From Apium graveolens (taxonomy: Eukaryota; Streptophyta; Magnoliopsida; Apiales; Apiaceae), in the NCBI RefSeq assembly GCF_009905375.1, contig NC_133656.1, positions 228,497,739 to 228,561,738 on the forward strand: DNA of 64,000 bases, read 5' to 3'. The notes beneath the pieces were generated by a model. That model was not told where the DNA came from. It did no database searches and worked only from the letters and a program-made list of their open reading frames with translations. Of the stretch, positions 45,561-57,048 are shown piece after piece; the first letter of the stretch is position 1; every line of letters starts with the position of its first letter. A program made the translations under genes and the position numbers.

Positions 45561-45962
45561 ATGGCTTTTCTCTTTGGTTTTTCCAAGTCCAACTCACAAC
45601 AATCACAACTAAACCAAGCCAGCACAAGCAATACTAATACAACCACCCAAGAAAATTATGAGTTTGATTGGTCTACTTCACTAATACCACGACCTTTATG
45701 TTACACAACAAACGCAATCAAGAATCAAAATCAGGTGAAGGAATATGATTCTTCCGGTGACAGAAATGAAGAGTGTGCGGTGTGCTTAAATATCATAGAA
45801 GCAAAGCAACTTGTGAGAGAGCTCAAAAACTGCAGTCATGTTTTCCATAAAGAGTGCATTGATGCATGGATTGACAATAACAATGTAACCTGTCCTCTCT
45901 GCAGGGCTGATTTGTTGTACCAAAATGAAGGTGTTGAATTCATGGAAGCTAAGTGGACTTAG
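45561..45962 (+). CDS. small RING-H2 finger protein, tandem copy 2
   Basis: 133 residues. The same architecture as copy 1, with finger ligands Cys72, Cys75, Cys91, His93, His96, Cys99, Cys111 and Cys114 all present. The start is shared with copy 1 (MAFLF), and the sequence before both ATGs matches (CTCTTCTGTCTCTTAACA). It is likely a soluble E3 ubiquitin ligase. Differences from copy 1 cluster in the Ser/Thr-rich N-terminus; the finger is almost unchanged, which suggests both are under constraint. Confidence 0.88.
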   Translation: MAFLFGFSKSNSQQSQLNQASTSNTNTTTQENYEFDWSTSLIPRPLCYTTNAIKNQNQVKEYDSSGDRNEECAVCLNIIEAKQLVRELKNCSHVFHKECIDAWIDNNNVTCPLCRADLLYQNEGVEFMEAKWT

Positions 45963-46462
45963 TTTATTTGTAGTTAGTACAAATGATCTGTTGTCATTAT
46001 CAAAAACTAAACTCCAGAGGCATGTTTATCCACGCATTTGATGCTTATTATATGTTCTGATTTAGTGAGATGAACAAAATCAGACGGATTAATAAACTTA
46101 ACCTTGCATCAGTATTAGTATTTTCAAACTTGATTATCTACTTTTGTTGAGACAGTAGTGGTATGTTGTACCACTTGGTAACTTGGACATCTTTTGAATG
46201 GTATTGCAAGGATAATTTGACATCTTTTTATTGTTATCGCACTGATTTATTAATCTTCATTTGATCATACAGAATTAATCGCAAACTCATTACAAAAGTA
46301 CATAAAATAATGTAGAGCAAGTGGTCATTAGAATGAAGACGTGAAAAACATTACATCGACTTTAGGAGCTATTACAATGAAGACATTACATCGACTATCA
46401 ATTCATTTTTCACGGAAAACACCATAAACAAATACCAGAACTAGACCAAAAAACAAACATTT
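45963..46462. other. 3' flank of RING-H2 gene 2
   Basis: The 3' untranslated region homologous to that of gene 1 is followed by AT-rich sequence and a short direct repeat (ACATTACATCGACT) near 46350-46400. Confidence 0.5.
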
Positions 46463-46725
46463 CTACTTCATTGCTTCTTTCTTCCAAAACTTCACTTCTT
46501 CTTCATGAAGTGCAGAAATTTTCTTCTCTTCATCAATCCTTCGAAGCCTCCTTAACAACCCTACAATCACCCCTTACTTTGATTGCAAAATGGAGCATCA
46601 ACCCACCTGAAAAATTCACAACCATTTTCACCTTCAACACAACCTAAAAACCTTCTGCCAGCGTTGGCATCTGTCCAAGCTGTCCTTTCCACCACCCATC
46701 TTCCACATAAACAGATACTTGCCAT
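46463..46725 (-). pseudogene. GRF-type zinc finger fragment, frameshifted
   Basis: From ATG 46725 the product starts with the finger CLCGRWVVERTAWTDANAGR, then FLGC and CEFFRWVDAPFC. The frame stops soon after SKG, but a one-base shift in the adjacent G run near 46576 opens 35 further residues of Lys/Glu/Arg-rich helix ending at TAG 46463-46465. This layout (GRF finger plus short coiled coil) is the same as in the gene inside the 31085-38851 MULE, so it may be a MULE remnant, although no terminal repeats were found here. Confidence 0.65.
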
Positions 46726-47239
46726 CAATATTTGAGTATTTTTCTTCAATCTTTGTTTACAATGCACCTGCTACAAGCTGTTGATTATATACACACCATA
46801 TATCCGTTCAAATATGTATAGACGGATATACCCCTGGCTCTGTTAAGACTTCACGGTGAAAGTCACGGAGAGGACGCGGAGCCCCTTCGATATAAAAAAA
46901 AAATTAGCCATTAAACTGGCTAAATATTTAATTTAGACAACTCCGTGCAATTATATTATACTTCAGGTATACAATCTGCAATTAAGTCTTTAAAATATTA
47001 CTTTAACTTATATTTTAATGTTAACATATTTTAAAAAAATAATTATTGTTGAATATTAATATTATTTTTATACTTGCAATATATAAGTGGAATATTAATA
47101 TTAGGTATTTATAATATTAAGTTATATTTAATTATAAAGAAGAGTGACATTTAAAGCTAAAGGGGCATTTAAAGTTAAAGAGAGTGGCAGTTGGGGCATT
47201 AAAAACTGTCACAATGTATTTCCTGTCCATGGCCACCTG
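46726..47239. other. AT-rich intergenic sequence
   Basis: TCACGGTGAAAGTCACGG near 46850 recalls a piece inside the left MULE end (GACTTTCACGGTG near 31240). Nothing firmer is seen. Confidence 0.4.
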
Positions 47240-47775
47240 CCGCAATGAATCATTGCGGAAGTCCGGGGCCGCTTTGTAACAATGTGTCCCCCGCAATGTC
47301 TTCAGAAGATGACACATTTCGATCAAACAATCATAGCAATACTACATTCATACATTTCAGTTATCATCTGCGATTTTTTATGTTTTTCATTAAAACTAAT
47401 ATTTTAGTTATTTTTCCGATTATATATCTAGTTAAATTTTAAATTCTTAACTCATTATACAATTGATAATATAAATGGGAAGTAGTAATAAAATTAGTAA
47501 AAATAGAAACAAGTGGTTGTTAAAATTAATTATATACTTTTTAACTCCGTTATTATCGGAAACAAATTAAATCATTAAAATATAATTTTTTGTTATTTAA
47601 GAAATTAAATAACTGCTTCATTGTTTCATTGCGGGGTTGCAATGAAACAATGCGGCAGTACTGTTGCAATGAAACAATGCGGCAGTATCTGCAACATTGT
47701 TTCATTGCGCATGGTGCAATGAAACATTGCTGGTAGTACTGCCGCAATACCTTAATGCGGAAGGTGGTTATTACA
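47240..47775. repeat. CCGCAATG inverted-repeat clusters
   Basis: A perfect 19-nt palindrome CCGCAATGAATCATTGCGG is at 47240-47258. At about 47615-47775 a cluster repeats GCAATGAAACAATGCGGCAG twice, followed by its complement CATTGTTTCATTGC, so a strong stem-loop is possible. About 350 bp of AT-rich sequence separates the two clusters. No coding frame. Confidence 0.75.
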
Positions 47776-47997
47776 ACCACCCGGGGTTGTGGACCAAAAC
47801 CCTATATATATATTATATATATAACTTTACTCTCTATATATATATAACAGACTTTCATTAGGTATGCATTCTTAAACTTCTATTGAATTTAAGTATAATT
47901 ATATATGTATCCATGTTGCCTGATCTTGATCAATTGGTGAATAATTATCTATGACCCTTAATTTTGTTTTGTCGTGCACTAAATTGAGATATTTATA

Positions 47998-49267
47998 GGG
48001 TTAAATCTCAAAGTAGTCACTAAACTGAAGGAAATATATCAAAAAACACACTCAATTTATCGGCATCTCATTAACACCACTCTAATTGAGAGTAATGATA
48101 ATATCGTTAGTCAAATCGTTGACTTGACGGAAAATGGTCTAACATTAAGAACAATTACAGCTTGGCAAGACACCCGTAATGACCTGAAATACTAAGCTGG
48201 TCTAGCTAGGCTCACCTAATTATATTAACAGCTGAATTAATATATATACGTACACCTATCTGTATACACAAACAAATGCAGGGAGCTCTTCCAATTTTCT
48301 CAAAAGAAGATGAAAGTGTGAGACTGGTTTGATGAATGAATAACATATGTAGCTCATCTGTGCTTTGTTTGTTTTGGCTTTTATTTTTCATTCTTATTTT
48401 AAAATATAATCCTTACTTTTTAATTTCATTGATAATCTCAAAATTAGATATTATTGTTAGTCTAAATAGTCAAATTAAAAAAATTGTTTCAGAAATAATT
48501 ATAGCAAATTTTTGTTTCTTAATTAAGTTTCCAACAATTTTGAATTTTTTAATAAATTTGAAGGGAATGTTTGAGTTCTAAATAAAAAAAGTCAAAATCT
48601 TATTCTTCAAATAAAATTACTATTATTTTTGTAAATTTTAAAAAACACCTAAAGTCAAATTCTCAGTTCATTTACTTTTTACTTTCATTTTTTAAATTTC
48701 ACCGGTCTATAAATTATATTACAAATTCAAAAGTTTTTAAGTCGAAAAATAATCTTTTTCAGAAAATTAAAAAAAAGGTGTGAATGTTAATTTAAAATCT
48801 TGATTTATTCAAAATAAAATTTTAACTTTTCTATAATTTTTAAATAAAGGTTCTCATTTAATGTAAAATTTGAACCTTTTAAAATATAGAAAATGACTTT
48901 TTATTTAAGATCAGGTTTATTTTTAGAAAAAAATTGGTGACTAATTATAAATGTAAGTTAATAATTTTTTATAAATTTTAACATATTTTTAAAAAAGGTT
49001 TTACAAAACTAAAATGTAAGATTTTAATTTTTAAATAAATAAACTTGATTTTGATTTTAAAAGTTTGAATTTTTTTGTTAAACATGGGCTGACCTTTCCG
49101 CCTGTGGTAACTTCGGTTAGAGTCAACATATTTCTGTCAAATAAAAAAGATTGACTAACGGGACTATCATTAGTGTCAACTAGAATGGTGCAATTGAGAT
49201 GTCGATAAATAGAGTGGGTTTTTTTAATAAGTGTCATTCAGTTAAATAACCACTTTGAGATTTAACC
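47998..49267. mobile_element. non-autonomous MULE-like element, 1270 bp
   Basis: Flanked by the 11-bp duplication AGATATTTATA (47987-47997 and 49268-49278). The termini GGGTTAAATCTCAAAGTAGT and, in complement, GGTTAAATCTCAAAGTGGT extend as an imperfect inverted repeat for over 130 bp (ATTTATCG, then ACATCTCA). The first 20 bases resemble those of the element at 30146. The inside is AT-rich without a gene. Confidence 0.85.
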
Positions 49268-49278
49268 AGATATTTATA

Positions 49279-50771
49279 TGAATAAATCTGACTACTCTCT
49301 CACGGGGTGCACTGCGTACATATTAAGACTCTACTCTAAGCGGTGAGTATGATTAATTCAGTTTAGTAGTGATAACATTATTCTTGATAATGAGGTATAT
49401 ATGGAATGTTCATTGTCCCTGTAAATGTAACATTTACATGAGTCAGTGTTGAATTATCCAGAAGCTTTGTGGCAACTAGAGCGGAGCGATCATATACCAC
49501 CACACATTGGCATTGTGGACCGGGGAATTAAGAGTCATTCAAAGTTGGGCCTTTGTAGTAGATATCTTAGCATGTGGTGAGGGGTCTGAATCTGATGATT
49601 TGTTATCCATCGAAATGTGGGGACATTGTATCATATCTGAATTTCAGGAATGCCACATTTTTTTCTTGATTATGTTAGTTGTGACTTGTGAGGGGTCATT
49701 GTATATATAGGAATACGTTTTCAATAGAGACCAAAAGGTGTGTGTGAGTGTGACTCCACTTTTTTGCATTTAAGGGTACAGCTGCGGCCGGTAGGTCTCC
49801 ATCCTGGCTGGCAGTGGCAGCTATTTATGACTTGCTTCTTTTCGATGGCTTCCAGATAATTGTTGCGTAGATGAAAGGATATTCAAAATTATACAGTTTT
49901 AGACTTTTTGGTGGATGCTTTAATCAAGATTGTGATTGTTAAACGACTCTACTAACTAACTCTTAAAAGTTATTTTGACAAATGAGCCCTTTTTGCTTTG
50001 AAAAACTTTTTAGAATTTTTTATGTTGCTGACACACAATATGTCTTCAATGATACAGCCCGATGAGCTTATGTTATCATACACTTGATAGTTGATATATA
50101 TGCGCAACCTTCGTTTTCCGTTCATGGTATTTTAAGCCTAAATTTAGTTAGAATTATTGATCAATTAATAAAGGAATTGATAATCAGTTTTTATAGAATT
50201 CGATCAAACTGGGTTTGAACTCGAAAACAGCCCAAAACCATGCTCATATTAGCTCCTAAGGTTGACACGGCTTTCTCCAGAAACATGCACTGGAGTTTTC
50301 AGATAATTATAAATCAGAATAATTATAAATGACTATCCTGTATGTGTGTGGTATTTTAGTACTTTTCAGATATGTATGTATGATCCGAATGAAAATGGAC
50401 GTTATTGTAGGAAGGAATGGGCAGTAAAGAAGAGAAAACCCAGGGCCAGGGGTGGTTGTTAGTTCATTTGTCAATTGGCCTGTTGTGTGTGGTGAATGCA
50501 TCTCCCTAGAAGAAAATGGGAGGAAACGCAACTGTTTAATTTGTTGGGTTGGCTGCTTATAATAAGTTTTGATGCCAATGTTGGCGTGCTGCATTGCCTG
50601 AATCATAATTTTGCGGAAGACTGACTATGTGGAGTTCAAGGAGAACAACAGATCAAATGATGCACTGTACCTGTGGAAAACATTTTCAGAAGTGAATGAA
50701 TTAAAAGAAGTTAAGCACCCCTCGGTTTCTTGCCTGCCGACCATTACTTTATTCTAAAACAATTATATTTG
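49279..50771. other. intergenic, with a diverged duplicate of the RING locus spacer
   Basis: Stretches at about 50095-50160 and 50490-50600 match 44200-44260 and 44390-44500 (TTTTCCGTTCATGGTATTTT, AGAAAATGGGAGGAAACGC, GATGCCAATGTTGG). No RING coding sequence is found here. Confidence 0.5.
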
Positions 50772-51012
50772 TGTTTAATATAGCTTTAATAATATTAGAA
50801 TGAGCTACTAGATCCGAGAGGTAAATAATGATAATCAGAAGGAGATAGATAGCATATATCAGGATACTTGGTGCAAGTTTTACATTCACCAAGACCATGT
50901 ATTTATAGCCAAGGTGAAAAATAAAAGCAATTAATGCATTATCAAAATTTCTACTCCTAAAGTTTAGCCCTACTATTACATATTTGATCACATGACAAAT
51001 CAATTAACAACA
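50772..51012 (-). repeat. copia-3 3' LTR
   Basis: Begins TGTTGTTAATTGATTTGTC after the purine tract and ends AATATTAAACA. TATAAATA lies within it at about 50901-50908. The exact end is inferred from the TG...CA rule. Confidence 0.7.
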
Positions 51013-51149
51013 CTCCCCTTTGATTGTCATTGTGGTATGGATCATAAACTGCCTCGTTAAAACCTTATCAAAGAAAAATCCAGTGGGATAAAAACTTTGA
51101 CGAAGGAAAAAGAGTACAATCTCCCCTTGGAAAAACTAATCATTCTCTG

Positions 51150-54100
51150 AATTTTGTTGAAACAAACTCTTGAGTCGACGCTTTCCAATGTTCTGTCATA
51201 ATTTCTCAAAGGTTGAATTCGATAATGATTTCGTGAATAAATCAGCAAGGTTGTCACATGACCGAATTTGTTGTACATCAATTTTACCATTCTTTTGAAG
51301 CTCATGAGTGTAGAAGAATTTTGGTGAAATGTGCTTTGTCCTGTCTCCTTTGATATATCCTTCCTTGAGTTGATCAATGCATGCAGTGTTATCCTCAAAA
51401 ATAACGGTAGGATTTCTAGTGATGTCTGGTAATCCACAAGATTCCAGAATATTCTTGATGATAGACCGCAACCAAACACATTCTCTACTGGCTTCATGAA
51501 TCGCAATGAGTTCTGAGTGATTTGTTGAGGTTGCCACTGTAGTTTGCTTCGTAGATTTCCAGGAAATGGCTGTACTGCAATATGTAAACACATATCCAGT
51601 TTGTGATTTGCCAAAATGAGGATCTGACAAATATCCAGCGTCTGCATATCCAATCAACTGAGATGTTGAGTTTTTCGGGAAGAATAACCCAAAATCAATT
51701 GTTCCACGAAAATAACAAAATATATGTATGATCCCATTCCAATGTCTGTCCATCGGAGCAGAGCTAAATCTAGCCAATAAATTTACAGCAAATGCAATAT
51801 ATGGCCTTGTATTATTTGCAAGGTACATAAGTGCACCAATTGCTCCAAGATATGGGATTTCAGGACCGAGAACTTCTTCATCATCTTCTCGTGGTCGAAA
51901 TGGATCTTTATCAGACTCTAAATATCTAACCACCATTGGAGTAGTCAATGGATGAGATTTATCTATGTAAAATCTGTTCAAAACATTTTCTGTGTATGTA
52001 GATTTGTGGAGAAAAATTCCTGATGACAAGTGTTCGACTTGTATACCAAGGCAATATTTTGTCCTTCCGAGATCTTTCATTTCAAACTCTGTCTTTAGGT
52101 ATATGACAGCTTCATCAACCTCTGTAGTTGTTCCTACAAGGTTTAAATCATCGACATATACAGCAATAATCACAAAACTAGATTGTGATTTTTTGATAAA
52201 AACACATGGAGAAATTTGGTTACTAATATACGCATTCTTTTGTAAATAACGACTAAGTCTGTTATACCACATACGACCAGACTGTTTCAGTCCATACAAT
52301 GATCGTTAAAGTTTAATGGAGTATATATGACGAGGTTTCTTGAACTCATCCATTTTTAACCCTTTTGGGATTTTCATAAAGATTTAACTATAAAGTGAAC
52401 CATATAGGTATGCAGTAACGACGTCCATAAGACGTGTTCCCAAATTTTCTTTAGATGCCATACCTAATATAAAAAGAAAGGTAATTTCATCCATCACTGG
52501 CGAGTATGTCTCTTGATAATCAATGTCAGACCTTTGAGAAAACCCATGTGCTACAAGTCGGGCTTTATATCTCATAATTTCATTCTTTTCATTTCGTTTT
52601 CTTATGAATACCCATTTATTCCCAATATGGTTCACATCAAATGGTGTTTGGACAACAGGTTCAAATACTTCTCTTTTACGCAATGAATTTAATTCTGTTT
52701 GGATTGCGTCTTTCCATTTTGGCCAGTCTTTTCTTCGACGGCATTCATCTACACTTTGTAGTTCAGGATCACAATTTATATCGACATCCAATGCCGCAGA
52801 ATAAACAGATACATCATCGATTATGGCTTTACTTCGATCCCATAATTTCATATCATGCGCATAATTTATTGAAATTTCATGATTGTTTAATCTCGTATCT
52901 TCGGGGACTGAAATATCTTCAGGAGATAATACCACTTCAGGGGTATTTGCTTCTTCTGGAGCATGTGCCACTTCAGGGGCAATTTTCTTTATTTTTCTTT
53001 TTCGTGGTGCAACATCTTTTGCACCGACCGGTCTACCACGCTTCAGGCGTGGCTTTGATTCTGTAACCAATTCTTTTGTATCTGATTTTTGAATTGGTAC
53101 ATTTATTCTAGCTGGAGTATTTACTGCAGGTATATGAGATTTAGTTATATTTCTATAATCGTTAAATGCGTCAGGAATTTGGTTTGCGATATTTTGCATA
53201 TGAATAATTATTTTAACTTCAAGTTCGCATTGACCGGTACGTGGATCTAGAAAATATAATCCTGATGCATTTCATGTTATGTTAAGATTAACTTTACTTG
53301 AATGTTTATCTCCCCCTAAGGGAGGAAACATAGACTCGTCAAAATGACAATATGCATATCTTGCGGTAAACAAGTCTCTGGTTAGAGGCTCCAGATTTCT
53401 AATTATAGATGTGGAGTCAAAACCCACGTAGTTACCTATTCTTCTTTGAGCTCCCATCTTCGATCTTTGTGGCAGAGCAATTGGTACATATACAGCACTT
53501 CCGAAAATTTTGAAGTGAGAAATATTAGGAACTTGACCAAGTACTAGTTGTAGCGAATAATATTGGTTGTAGGAAGTTGGTCTAATCCTAATAATATTAG
53601 CAGCATGAAGTATTGCGTGACCCCAAATAGATGTAGGTAATTTTGCTTTTAACAATAGCGGTCTTGTAATAATTTGGAGTATTTTGATAAAGGATTCAGC
53701 TAACCCATTTTATGTATGTACACGAGGAACTGGGTGTTCAACTGAGATTCCTACAGACATGCAATAGTCGAAAAAAGTTGCAGATGTGAATTCGCCGGCA
53801 TTATCTAAACGAATTGACTTGATGCAATGATCTGGAAATTGAGTTCGTAATTTGATTATTTGGGCAAGTAATTTTGCAAAAGCATCATTACGAGTTGAGA
53901 GAAGACAAACATGAGACCATCTAGTTGAGGCATCGATTAATACCATGAAGTACCTAAATGGGCCAGATGAAGGGTGTATAGGTCCACATATGTCGCCTTG
54001 GATCCTTTCTAGAAAAGTTGGGCTATCAAGCTGAACTTTAGTAGGGGATGGTCGAGTTATCAGTTTTCCTAAAGAACATGTTGAACATGGAAGGTCATTG

Positions 54101-55097
54101 TTGGAAAGAACTTTAAAATCTTTAAGAGGATGACCATAAGAATTCTCTATAATACGACGCATCATAGATACGCCAGGATGACCTAATCTTTCATGCCAAA
54201 GTGTAAAAGATTTTGGATCTATGAGTTTGGAAGCAATGACATTGTGTGACTCAATAGTTCTAATTTTCATCATATATAATCCTGAGGAAAGTGAGTGAAA
54301 CTTTTATAAGATTTTCTTGTTGCTAGGATTAGCGGAAGTAATAAGAAGATATTCTCTATTAGCCTCAGAGGTAGTTTCGATGTGAAAATTATTGAGTCGG
54401 ATATCTTTAAAACTAAGAAGATTTCTAGTAGACTTACTAGAATATAATGCATTTGGAATGTTTATGTGGGTACCATTAGGTAGGACGAAACTAGCTTTTT
54501 CAAAACCTTCGATTATATTAGATACGCCGGAAATCGTTCCGTCTTGAGCTTCAGTTTTGGTTATTTGGGTAAAATATTTTCGGTTCTGTAGAATCGTATG
54601 AGTTGTACCACAATCAGAAATACATATATCTTTAGAATCCATTCTGTATATAATTAAGAAACATAATTTATTTGATAAGAATATAACATACTACATAGTT
54701 CAAACAAAATAAAGCACACAATACGTAGTACTATAGTAATTATATGAAACTAATCTTCAGCCTCCCATATGGAAGTTTCGCTAGATTCATTCGGACCATT
54801 AATGTTTATTCCTCCAGTTGTGATTCTCGGAAAATCATCTATGTTATTGTTGGCGAAATTTGTTTCTACCATTTTCTCTTTTGAATTTGGAGAAGATTGG
54901 TATAGCTTAACAAGATGATCTGGGGCATGACACTTACGTGTTCAGTGCCCATCCATGCCGCACCTATAACAAACATTTTTAGTTTTTCCTCCTTGTGGTG
55001 CCTTTCTTTTACACTGTGATTCAGATTGCCACTTCCGGTGATCAGAGTTGTTATATGGACGAAAATGCCCGTGGCTCCGACCTCGTCCACGGTTCGC
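51150..55097 (-). pseudogene. copia-3 gag end and pol, broken only by stop codons
   Basis: In order: an Arg/Gly-rich stretch, a zinc knuckle (CYRCGMDGH, with TGA at the Trp position), a gag end, then protease (ISDCGTTHT), integrase with its finger (HERLGHPG, then CSTCSLGK) and core (GDICGP, SIRLDNAGEF), reverse transcriptase (YVDD near 52160) and RNase H. From 54642 to 51196 the pol frame is continuous. It is interrupted by in-frame stops at 54304, 53710, 53272, 52384, about 52305 and 51196; with the knuckle TGA that makes seven. The protease site has Cys in place of the usual Ser/Thr after the catalytic Asp. Confidence 0.9.
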
Positions 55098-56457
55098 CTA
55101 TAACGATTCGTGTATTCTTTTTAATTAATTAATTGTGCAATTATGGAAATTATTAAATAAATAAGATAAGTATGTTGGTTTTGACCGCTATGTGTTGTTA
55201 ATTATTATCTATATGTGATTTATAGTGTATTGGATTGTCCGTGCGATTAATTATGGGATCATATTGAATTATTTTTACTTTCAAAAGTGGATTTAGTGCA
55301 AATTTATTTGCATAAATATTGGGAATATTTCTAAAATTATTTTTATGATTTTATAATTACAATAATTATTTTTAGGATTTTATAAAATTAGGAAATCAAT
55401 ATTTTATTAATTATTTATCTTTAAATAATTTTCTGAATGCTTTTATTTGTGAAATCCATACTTAATTCTAGAATTCTTCAAAAATTATGAAACTCGTATT
55501 TATTTAAGTTTGGAATATTCCGAGAATTTTAAAATTATTTTGGAAATTTTCGGGATTAATTTCACGCGCTCGTTGTTTCGCTTCATTGATAAAAGCGGAT
55601 ATAAAGTGCATTTTAAAAATCATTTTAAAATTCCAAAATTTATGTTTTACTAACTTTGGGATATTTGTAATATTTTAAGACTAATTTCATGATTTTCTGA
55701 ATCTGTTTTAAGTACACCTCAGTTCGTTAAATGTGAAATACGGGTATATACTGCGTTTCAGAAATTATTTTTAAATTATGAAATTTATGTTTTTATGAAC
55801 TTCGAGATATTTATAGCGTTTTAAAATTATTTCGTAGATTTGTTAAGTTTTATTTTTGTGCGTTTTATTTCGCTAAATTATAAATCTCGAGTAAAGTCGG
55901 GCTTGTAATTGAAAATACAGGACACGTGGAGGCATTTCCTTCCTTATTGTGATACGTGGCAGTAAATTGTGTTGCTGTAGAATAAAAAAAAAATACAAAA
56001 CAAAGGGGATGTACCCCCCCTGTTCTGTCTTCTCTCCGGCGTGGCTTGTCTCTCTCCCGTAATCTCTCGATCTTGCCTCTCCCACTCGATTCTCCTCTTC
56101 TTCTTTTTATTTTTCCGATTCCTTCCTCTTACAGCTGCCGGTGGTTGGCCTCTTTTCGGCTGCTGCTCGGTGTTAACCTCGAATTGGTATCTTGCTCCGT
56201 TTATGATGTATATACCTAAGTATATATATACCTGCATATGCATAGCAGTTGTGTGTGTTTTGCTGTGTTTTGGCTACTGTCCCCTATTTTCTTTCCGGCC
56301 ACCGCCGTGTGTTTTCCGGCGTGGTGGCCGTCGCGCGTGTGTTCATTTGGATGCTGTGTATGTACTGTGGTTTCTGATAATTTAATTCGGTTTACTTGTT
56401 TTCTGCAGGAATAAATTTGATCAGTATTCGTGATGTAATCTTCGTGCAGAAAGTTAT
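55098..56457. other. probable LTR fragment of another retrotransposon
   Basis: AT-rich start with many A/T-run variants, then CGGGCTTGTAATTG and a pyrimidine-rich TTCTCTCCGGCG segment as in plant LTR leaders. This fits a gypsy LTR that cut copia-3 at 55097 and was itself hit by copia-4 at 56458. No primer site or partner LTR is visible, so this is inference. Confidence 0.4.
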
Positions 56458-56532
56458 TGTTAGGAATATATGTGCATTAGTTTGATGATATGTTTAACAA
56501 AACACTTAAGTAGAAATCTAGTGTTTGTAGCC

Positions 56533-56914
56533 TCAACGGATAAGACCACTCTGGCTATCCGTTGATGGTGTAGCTTTACTTAGAAATAAGTCTAGTGTTG
56601 TAGCACATTTCAGTCTCTGAATTTGAGATATAATTCTTAAATGTTGAGGGAAATTATAAGTCATGGTGACTACTAAAGGATATGCAGATAGGAAGGCCAA
56701 TTGTAAATATTTCATGCCTTGTAATTTTGTATAAATGAAATGGTGTCAACGGATAACTTAAAGACCTTCAACGGATGAGAAACAAAGCTTCAACGGATGT
56801 CTCTAAAGCTTCAACGGATAACATCCTTCAACGGATGAATGCATCAACGGATAAAGCTTCAACTGCTAACACATCAACGGATAAAGCCATCAACGGATGA
56901 AGGCTTTAACGGAT
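56533..56914 (+). promoter_or_regulatory. cluster of TCAACGGAT motifs in the copia-4 U3
   Basis: Perfect copies start at 56533, 56746, 56768, 56790, 56811, 56828, 56844, 56874 and 56890, with one inverted copy at 56557. Near copies are at 56858 and 56906. They lie 130-510 bp upstream of the LTR TATA box. CAACGG fits the MYB recognition core YAAC(G/T)G and the AACGG core of mitosis-specific (MSA) elements; binding is inference. Confidence 0.85.
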
Positions 56915-57041
56915 GTTCTGTTAAAAAGCAGTTGACAAGTGGTAGTTGTACCTACAAACAGAGGCACATGGGTTGACAGAGACAACTGAGATGTGGTAGC
57001 CTATTTCAGGAACATCAGAAAAAGCAGCCGTTCTACTCTAG

Positions 57042-57048
57042 TATAAAG
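57042..57048 (+). promoter_or_regulatory. TATA box of the copia-4 LTR
   Basis: TATAAAG in the 5' LTR, about 470 bp before its end. Confidence 0.65.

Larger units (their letters stand above)
50772..55097 (-). mobile_element. copia-3, Ty1/copia element, 5' truncated, minus strand
   Basis: Read on the minus strand: the gag zinc-knuckle region starts at the broken left boundary near 55097, pol follows, then a purine tract (AATCAAAGGGGAG) and the 3' LTR (51012-50772). The 5' LTR and most of gag are absent. Seven nonsense codons interrupt the coding part. Confidence 0.88.

Noticed and set aside
49507..49710. 67-codon open frame
   Set aside because: No motif or signal supports it; the length is not unusual for chance in this region.
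55873..56385. Overlapping open frames on both strands in the CT-rich segment
   Set aside because: Low-complexity sequence of an LTR-like leader keeps several frames open at once; no homology pattern.
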